Shown: positions 56,801 through 64,000 of the stretch, in pieces
How positions within the stretch are numbered: position 1 is the first letter of the stretch
Layout: the number at the start of each line of letters is the position of its first letter
Assembly (NCBI GenBank): GCA_022315425.1
Contig: JAIUPT010000020.1
Span: 1,488,001-1,552,000 of the forward strand
DNA length: 64,000 bases
Reading direction: 5' to 3'
Origin: Pseudevernia furfuracea
Lineage: Eukaryota > Ascomycota > Lecanoromycetes > Lecanorales > Parmeliaceae
Program-made: the position numbers and the translations under genes
The notes under the pieces: generated by a model
The model's database searches: none
Seen by the model: only the letters and a program-made list of their open reading frames with translations
Told to the model about the DNA's origin: nothing

Positions 56801-58621
56801 GAAAGTCACTCGCTATAAGATTCGCTGAGTGATTCGAGAATTCGAATAATAGAAGAATCGTGACTATTATAATACGTTCGTCTTAGTGATCAAGATTATG
56901 AGTTATAAGGCGATCTTTATTCTAACAGCGACTCTAAACTAAGACGTAAAATAAATAAACGTTAAAATCGTCTTTCTCTACGATAACGTTTAAGAGACGA
57001 TTTATATACGATAGTTCGATAATTTCAGCAAGAACGATATCAAAGTTTATAAACTAAATAAGACTCTTTATGAACTCAAGCAATCTCTTAGAATTTGATA
57101 TCAGCACTTCTTGAAGTACATAAAGAAACTCGAACTAATACTCATCGAATCGAACGAGAGTGTCTTTATGAACGTCAAGAAAGACATTATTATAGCCCTC
57201 TATATGAACGATATATTAATCATCGACCTCAGCAAAATCGATATTCAGCGCATCAAAAAGGCTCTCAATAACAAGTTTTACATGTTCGACTTAGAATCTT
57301 ACGTCTATTATTTAGACATGATCGTTAAAAGAGATCGTGTCGTCGATATTCTTCGTCTGAGACAAGCAGTCTATGTCACTCGTTTCTTAAAGCATTTTAA
57401 TTATTGAAGTCTCAATTTAGTCTTTACGTCTCTGAAAATCAATCGCAAGCTATAATCTATTAAAGAGAATTATATTTTCTCGAGAAAGCTGTGCGAGAAC
57501 TATTAATCTATCGTGAGATCTCTTATATATATCATATTAAAAACTCGTTCTGATATCGTCTATACTATCTCTCTTATCAGTCGCTATTTAGTCAACTCGA
57601 CTCAGACACACTGAAATGCAGTGATTCGAATCTTTCGATATCTTAGAGACACGATGCACTACGAACTAATATATAAAGAATCCCTTCAAGCCCTTATCGA
57701 ATATATCGATTTCGATTGAGCTGACGACTCGACTCGAAGGTCTATCTTCGATTACCTATTCAACGTCGATAGCGACGCCATTAGCTGATTATTAAAGCGT
57801 CAAGTCATCGTCGCGTTATTCACTTGCGAAGTCGAGTATATCGATTAAACGTTAATTATTAAAGAAGTTATTTGATTGAAAACTCTTCTCAATCAACTTC
57901 TGCGACCTCGAAACTCTGATTCGAAGATCATTATAATCTTCGACGACAATTAGAGCGCAATTGCCCTCGTCAAGAACGCTTAGTTTCATGTTCGCATCAA
58001 GCACATTAATATCGCCCATTATTTCGTGCGTGAAAAAGTTAATAACGACATCGTGAACATGCAGTTCGTATTCACGAATAAATAAATAATCGACGATCTC
58101 ATCAAAGCCCTCTGCCTCGACAAATTCGTTGCCTTTCGCGATGCCCTTGAGGTGAAAATAGCCCCAGAACATCCCCTCAGCGTCAAAGACTAACCCTCAG
58201 CGCTCTTGCTTCTAACCTGGAGTCGTTAGTTTCAGAGAAGTGACGCTATTCACCTTGTCTGTGGACGTCAGATCTTTAGTTTTCTTTCACTGCTTCTTGT
58301 TCCACCCTCTCATGTATTCACCGACCTCGTTTTGATAGAAATTTGGTGTGCACCAGGTCTATTCCAAAGAAAACTTTCAAAAAACCGCCTTTTTTTCCGG
58401 AAAATGAAAGTTTTGTATGGAGAACCAGAACGGATTTTTACATGTCTTCGAATTTGATATAGTCGTTTTTAGAACTTGATTCGAATTTGACATAGTCGTT
58501 TTCAGAACTTGGTTTCTTCACTTTTGTGAACCGAACTTCGTGCTAACCCGATTGAGGTTTTTTGCGTCGCGAAGTGCGAAAATCGTGTTTTCGCATTTTT
58601 GAGTATGCGAGCGAAGGGGAG

Positions 58622-58730
58622 TGTCAAAATTCGGGTCACGTGATGCGCTAAGGCGCATCCTCATAGTCGCTCTTTACTCTCGTAGCATTCTATAGTTAAC
58701 AACTAAGTGTCCTACCACCTATTCTTGACA
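58622..58730 (+). repeat. Copia-1 3' LTR, short variant (109 bp)
   Basis: It lacks 13 bp between the two CACGTGA motifs of the 122-bp form, as expected from recombination or slippage between the motifs. The purine tract GAAGGGGAG precedes it. Confidence 0.85.
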
Positions 58731-58905
58731 ATAGGCATAGAGTATAAGTGAAACAGTCGCCGAGCAAGCCCGAGCTCATAATCTATTAAGAATAGATGAT
58801 AGAACACTTAGTTGTTAACTATAGAATGCTACGAGAGTAAAGAGCGACTATGAGAATACGCCTTAGCGCATCACGTGACCATGTCACGTGACCCGAATTT
58901 TGACA
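58731..58905 (-). mobile_element. Inverted Copia 5' end fragment (leader plus 122-bp LTR)
   Basis: The LTR is 58,784-58,905 in reverse; the primer site and about 50 bp of leader (58,731-58,783) lie to its left, cut off exactly at the end of the Copia-1 3' LTR. This head-to-head arrangement is not a simple insertion. Confidence 0.75.
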
Positions 58906-59506
58906 TAATCTTCGAGTTAGAGTCTCGAGGTCGCAGAAGTTGATTGAGAAGAGTTTTTAATCAAATAACTTCTTTAATAATTAACGTTTGATCGATATAC
59001 TCGACTTCGTAAGTGAATAACGCGACGATAATTTGACGCTTTGATGATTAGCTAATGACGTCGCTATCGACGTTAAATAGATAATCGAAGATAGATCTTC
59101 GAGTCGAGTCGTTAGCTCAATCGAAATCGATGTATTCGATGAGAGCTTGAAGAGATCCTTTGTACACTAGTTCGTAGTGTATCGTGTCTCTAAGATATCG
59201 AAAGATTCGAATCACTGCATTTCAGTGTGTCTGAGTCGAGTTGACTAAATAGCGACTGACAAGAGAGACAGTATAAACGATATCAGAACGAGTTTGAAAC
59301 ATAATATATATGAGAGATCTTACGATAGATTAATAGTTCTCGCACAGCTTCCTCGGGGCAATATAGCCCTCTTTCGCAGATTGTAGTTTACGATTAGTTT
59401 TCAGAGGCGTAGAGACTGAATTGAGACTTTAATAATTAAAATACTTCAAGAAACGAGTGATCTAGACTGCTTGTCTCAGACGAAGAATATCGACGACACG
59501 ATCTCT
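58906..59506 (-). mobile_element. Copia-4: RNase H/RT fragment in reverse orientation
   Basis: Homologous to 48,187-48,800 of Copia-3 (same strand). It begins at the RNase H part and is interrupted at 59,507 by the next 5' LTR. Heavily mutated. Confidence 0.75.
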
Positions 59507-61984
59507 TGTCAAAATTCGGATCACGTGATGCGCTAAGGCGCATCCTCATAGTCGCTCTTTACTCTCGTAACATTCTATAGTTAACAACTAAGTGTTCTAT
59601 CACCTATTCTTGACAGGTTATGAGCCCGGGCTTGCTCGGCGACTGTTTCACTTATATCCTATGTCTATTAGAGTCACAGTGATCTCTAAGCATTACGAGT
59701 TCATCGCAATGAACGTCGCGACAGCTATGAGACTCTATTTTTTAATTCTCTTGAGATGAGCATTGCCCTCTACAAAATAATCGTCTTTGAAATTCGAGAG
59801 GCTAAGAGTTCTATCGCAAATCGACCCTCGACATATCGAATCTAATCGAACGTCGAACGTCGAACTCGTTATACGACCGTGCGATCGAATTTCATTAAGA
59901 TCTCTGAAACATTGTCAGCTTCCCTACGTGAGACACGCTAAACACGCTTAACGAGAATATTTCTCTCGCGATGTATATCGCTTCAGCGTTGATAAAGCGT
60001 TTACGTGAATCGAATCAATTATAACGACTCAAGAGGCTGAACTTCAGCATCAAATCGTCTGATCACACTTTAGAGTTGATTAGTTATCGACAAATCTCTA
60101 TTTAGAGCGCGTATACGTCTATTGGGATTCAAAACAATAAGAATTTCTTATTGAGATAGGTCTTTCGATCTTACAAGTTCTCTGAAGAAGAGAGCTGAGG
60201 TCTAGTCATCGATAAACCTTCACTTAGAGCGCGTATACGTCTGTTGAGGGTCAAAACAATAAGAATTTCTTATTGAGATAGACCTTTCGATCTCATAAGT
60301 TCTCTAAAGAAGAGAGCTGGGGCCCAGCCATCGAATTCTTTTTATCGCCATTCGACTTTATTCTGTCGTCGAATATGACTTCATCTCACGACGATAGTCA
60401 TCGAAGCGACTATTCTAGATTCGAGTCCCTGTCGAAGACTTAATATAAGAAGAACGTTATTTCTCTTCGAAGATCTATACGTCTTTAATAATTGTCTTTG
60501 ATATAGTCTCAGCGAAAATTAGATCAATTCAAATCTTTCTTGTCTCTAAGTATCTTTTATCTCAATAATATCGTTCGTATCTATCGAAGATTCAAGCATA
60601 AGCACTTCTTATTTCTCGTGTAAGAACTCGAAGATTAACAGCAAAAGTTATTAGATATCGATAAGACTCTCGAGAACTCTAACGAAGATCAGAGCACCTA
60701 TTTCACTCTCACTACTTTCGCGGACGTTAATAGTGTCGACTTTTAATTCGAAGTTAGCGAAGACATTCTCAGTGTCTCAAGTGACACTAAGTTATTCGAT
60801 CTTCGTGTCAAAAGTTCTCTGAATCTCACTTCTTCGACTTCGACTCCTTCGACTTCAAGACCTTCGTCCTCCATCGTCTCAGTCATCTCTTAAGTTAAGT
60901 CTTTCGTTTAAACATCATCGTCGTTACTATTCACATCGTACGTATCGTTCTCAGAAACCTTCTCAGTAATTCTTAGCATTTATAATCGACGAAGAATCAA
61001 GCGCATAAGACGTCGCAAGAAACATGTTAGTTCTAATAGTTTTAACGACTGATTCTCTCGAAGAAGAAAGCGCTTTTTTCCTAAACTCTATTGTTATTTT
61101 GAAGTTCAATCTAAAATATCGTCGATAAAAGTAGAATATCAACAATTGATTGATGCTTAACAACCTTGTTCTCTTTAATGCGATTATTAGTTATAGAATT
61201 TATATCGCTATCTTTTATCGTCTCGAGAATAACGATCGCGAACTCGTCGAAGTCGAATTCGACGATAAAGACTCTCAGATTATGCTCGATATCTTAATCA
61301 AGGACTATTAGTCTAAGAGCACGAATCTTTATAAGAAACTAATGCGTCGAATATTCGATCTCATTCTTGAAGAAGAGAGAGTTCGTTAATACGAAAAGAA
61401 CTTTCGTAAGATCATCTTCGACATTATTAGTCTTTATAAATCCCTCGTCATTTCGAAGTCTCTACGAATTCTAATTTTCCTTATGAAACTTGACGACTCT
61501 TACGACATATTCGAGTCAAGTTACACTTAAAATCATAATCTCTTTGAGAACAAGTTCGTTAAGTTTTAAGAGATTATCGTGATCGCCGTGAACGAAGAAG
61601 TTAGAATCTCCTTTAAAAAAGAAGAATTAATTATATATATCGTTCACAACGATAAGAGCAAAGACAAACAAGCTACTTTTAATAACTCGAGCGACTCTAA
61701 CATTAATCGTGAGATCTGTTCTTCGTATAAGGCAGTTAATCGCAAATTCAGACATTTCTCTATTAAATGCTGAATCAAGTTCTCTTATCTCAAGTCTAAG
61801 AAATTCATAACGAAAGAGAAAAAGAAGAAGAAGATAAAGATCTTCGACTTCGAGAATAAACTCTTAAGCAATAAGCGTAAGCGCATCGAAGAGACGTCTT
61901 TTAATGTCTCTGCTTCAGAAAAGAACGATTATCTTAATGTTAATTATATCTTTCTGAAGGAACTGAACTCTATTATATACTACT
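59507..61984 (+). mobile_element. Copia-5: 5' LTR (109 bp), leader and gag, truncated at 61,984
   Basis: LTR 59,507-59,615 (short variant), primer site, doubled 122-bp leader unit and gag through the zinc-knuckle-like segment (near 61,720) are present. Similarity to the other copies stops abruptly at about 61,984, just before protease, where unrelated DNA starts. All frames are broken. Confidence 0.8.
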
Positions 61985-62823
61985 ATAATGCCTCTCATAT
62001 AAGTTTCAAGTCAGAAAACTACTCGTCAGACAGCGAGATAAACAGCGAGATGACATCACGCCGTGCTAAGAACAATCACTTGTTAAACATCCGCTCTAAA
62101 GCGAGTAGGAAATGGCTGGAAAGCGGCTGGAGAACGGCTGTTAATTAGCTACTCAATGATTTCACGTTGAACGAATCTTCAACATCTTTCACTAAAACCC
62201 TCTCTGGACTGAACTCCGTTATAAAGATATTGTCAATATGCTATGACTCTGAATTGATAACAATTATCAAACCTTCTTCAAACCTTCTCCAAATCTTCTC
62301 CAATTCACCTTCATTCTCAATCCATCCTCAATCTTTCTTCAATCAATTCTCAATCCATCTCCAATTCATTCTCAATTCATATCAAATCTAACTTCAAAGG
62401 TAATCAACTCCTCAATCACACTTCAATAAATACTCCTCATCGTCATTATTCTATCAATCAGACTCATTCGAGGCCTCGATAATGTAGATGCCCTAATGAG
62501 ATAGCTCAAACAACTCATATATGCGCTATCTTGATATAAGAATATACATAGACAGATTAAGAACAGGGTCCGCAAGACGCTCTGTCGTATCGACGTCCTC
62601 GAAACATATCTGTATCACATTAACAATAACAAAATCGTATCTTATTTCTCGATAGATGTGCAGAAAGCATTGCGCGAGACATATCTTGATATCACCGATT
62701 TTAATATAGTCGTCGACAACACATATATGACGCTTATTGTGTCTGTTGAAGCCTTCAGTAGCTCTTATCTATAATACACTAAAGTAAAACAACTCACGAA
62801 TCCGTGTAAGTTAGTCTTCTATA
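61985..62823. other. Non-Copia stretch with G-free pyrimidine-rich tract
   Basis: A new sequence, less AT-mutated at first (62,030-62,140). From about 62,258 to 62,397 the plus strand has no G and consists of degenerate CTTCTCCAATC-like repeats. After it, from about 62,460, a short plus frame (LDNVDALMR, KTLCRIDVLETYLYHINN) with stops is visible that I do not recognise. Confidence 0.45.
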
Positions 62824-63985
62824 TCATTTCAATGGTTTTCGTTCAAAGTTCAATATCTTCAATTCGTAACATCTCTTATAGACGTTTATTAGCTTCTGTA
62901 GAAAAGAATGCTGCAGAGACATTTTCATTAATCTCGCGTTAGATGACATCTGTAACTCTTCGTCAAGTCGAAATCCTATAAGCGAAAGTTGCGTTAGACT
63001 GTGTTTAGCGTCTTCAATTATCATATGCGCTTCATCGCTATCATTATCAATATTCTGCTCATTCACAGATATAAAACTCTTCACAAGTGTAAAGCAAATA
63101 TTATTAATGATCGTTAATGTATTCACAATCTCTAAATGAGTTACATTTTAGATCCTCGCCAAGCTCAGTCGCAGAGACTGAGTGACGACGTCGCGAGAGA
63201 AGAGATATTTCATAAGATTCGACGATGCTGTCTAATCTGTTATATCTTTAAAGATTCTATTATAATCAGCCGAGAGCGCTTGAAAGAAACTTACTATAAG
63301 TACTTATACTTTAATTCCTCAGCAAGTACACTCAAATTCATTATCGTTTCGTACTCACGAGTCATAGCGGCGAGATGCAGATTTATATAAACATTCGAAA
63401 GTGTCAAAAGCTTCTTATAATTGTCGTCCTTGAACTTACGTTCTCGTCTACTTGAAGTCTCAATTAATGCTTCTTCGAAATCTAAGTTTTCGATAACTAA
63501 AAGAATATCGAGTAACACCTCTCTATCAATATCTTCATCTTTCTGTTCATTATCATCTTCTCTAACTTCTTCGACTTCTTCGACTTCTATATTAATGTCT
63601 CTGCGAGAGACTTCAGCAGACTGCATAACATATACTATTAGATTTTGATAAGCTTGTCTTCTCTCAAGAATAATTTGATGAAGTCTCGCGTGATAGATGT
63701 ATCTTTGACTCTCAACTAGAGTGTTCGCATAGACAATAAGATCAAATGTCTTGATGATTGCTCTAACAGTCGTAATGTCACGATCGAAGACTTTTACAAC
63801 AATCTGTAAATAGATAAATCGAAATTACGTGACAGAGATATACTTGCGTAGAATAAGTGAAATAAGAACAGACGCACGATCGACTTCTGATAATAATCAT
63901 GATCAAATATAGAATTCAGAGCTTTGTATGCGAGATCATCCTGGTGGGTATCGAATTGTTTGAAAAGTCTTGAGATAGAAGACAC
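62824..63985 (-). pseudogene. Relic of an unclassified transposon-encoded protein
   Basis: Minus-strand frames read in order: DDLAYKALNSIFDHDYYQKS and FLFHLFYASI (63,985-63,794). Then, in another frame, RDITTVRAIIKTFDLIVYAN and an acidic EVEEVEEVRE stretch. Then LLTLSNVYINLHLAAMTREY and LSVLAEELKYKYL, and the piece 63,126-62,824. The pattern NVH-x-LHLAA-x-AREYGT...LAGE-x-KHK is what I associate with fungal DNA transposon (Plavaka/CACTA-like) proteins, but I cannot confirm it. The gene probably continues beyond the right edge. Confidence 0.4.
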
Positions 63986-64000
63986 CTCTCTTTTTATTTA

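Larger units (their letters stand above)
27324..58730 (+). mobile_element. Copia-1: outermost Ty1/Copia element, split by two large insertions
   Basis: Its own DNA is 27,324-28,958, 40,286-40,296 and 53,888-58,730 (about 6.5 kb). The 5' LTR is 27,324-27,445 (122 bp), the 3' LTR 58,622-58,730 (109 bp). Gag-like sequence at 28,200-28,730 is continued at 53,888-54,220 (KNYQSKSTNLYRELI). The zinc-knuckle-like segment lies near 54,480, GAG_pre-integrase near 55,040, the integrase core near 55,500, reverse transcriptase at 56,640-57,400 and RNase H to 58,190. All frames are broken by hypermutation, and the polymerase YVDD reads YMND. The five bases flanking the two ends (AATTA / ATAGG) do not match and the LTRs differ in length, so the two ends may come from different copies. 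Confidence 0.8.
22712..64000. other. AT-rich, RIP-like hypermutated transposon block
   Basis: From the end of PRI1 to the window edge no host gene was found. The DNA is AT-rich, Trp and Gln codons of transposon genes are widely turned into stops, yet CpG remains frequent. The Ty3/Gypsy-1 centre (42.8-48 kb), the solo LTR and a few short stretches stand out as unmutated islands. Confidence 0.85.

Overview
The window is nuclear DNA of a filamentous ascomycete (Pezizomycotina). The evidence is short 45-110 nt GT-AG introns, fungal gene families (WSC sensor, Cwh43, RasGAP of the Sar1 type, Mdm35) and a large AT-rich block hypermutated by a RIP-like process. A Dothideomycete would fit, but class cannot be fixed from the sequence.

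Positions 1 to about 22,700 are a compact housekeeping region with nine genes. I resolved most splice sites by eye. In order they are: aconitase (-, 5' part only), Bud20-type zinc finger (+), CWH43 GPI-lipid remodelling protein (+), WSC-domain cell-wall sensor (+), CHO1 phosphatidylserine synthase (+), RasGAP (-), RRP6 exosome nuclease (-), MDM35 twin-CX9C protein (+, divergent from RRP6) and PRI1 primase small subunit (+, MluI cell-cycle box upstream). They form no cluster. Several serve membrane and cell-wall lipid biology (CWH43, WSC, CHO1, MDM35). A miniature inverted-repeat island lies at 18.95-20.83 kb, just before PRI1.

From about 22.7 kb to the right edge there is no intact host gene. 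The block is a nest of transposons: a Helitron relic (23.6-24.6 kb), a hypermutated Ty3/Gypsy copy (25.3-27.3 kb), and a Ty1/Copia family with 122/109-bp LTRs and a half-tRNA(iMet) primer site. One Copia copy (27.3-58.7 kb) contains a tyrosine-recombinase retrotransposon (28,959-40,285) and an inverted second Copia (40,297-53,882). The tyrosine-recombinase element itself contains a solo LTR and a third Copia (32,774-39,020). The inverted Copia contains a mostly unmutated chromodomain Ty3/Gypsy (41,090-48,155). Further Copia fragments and an unclassified transposon relic fill 58.7-64 kb.

The most interesting object is the tyrosine-recombinase (DIRS-order) element with split direct repeats (A1-ORFs-B1-A2-B2) and no target duplication. 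Also notable are hypermutation that spares CpG, and a Ty3/Gypsy insertion with a 24-bp target duplication and a truncated 5' LTR.
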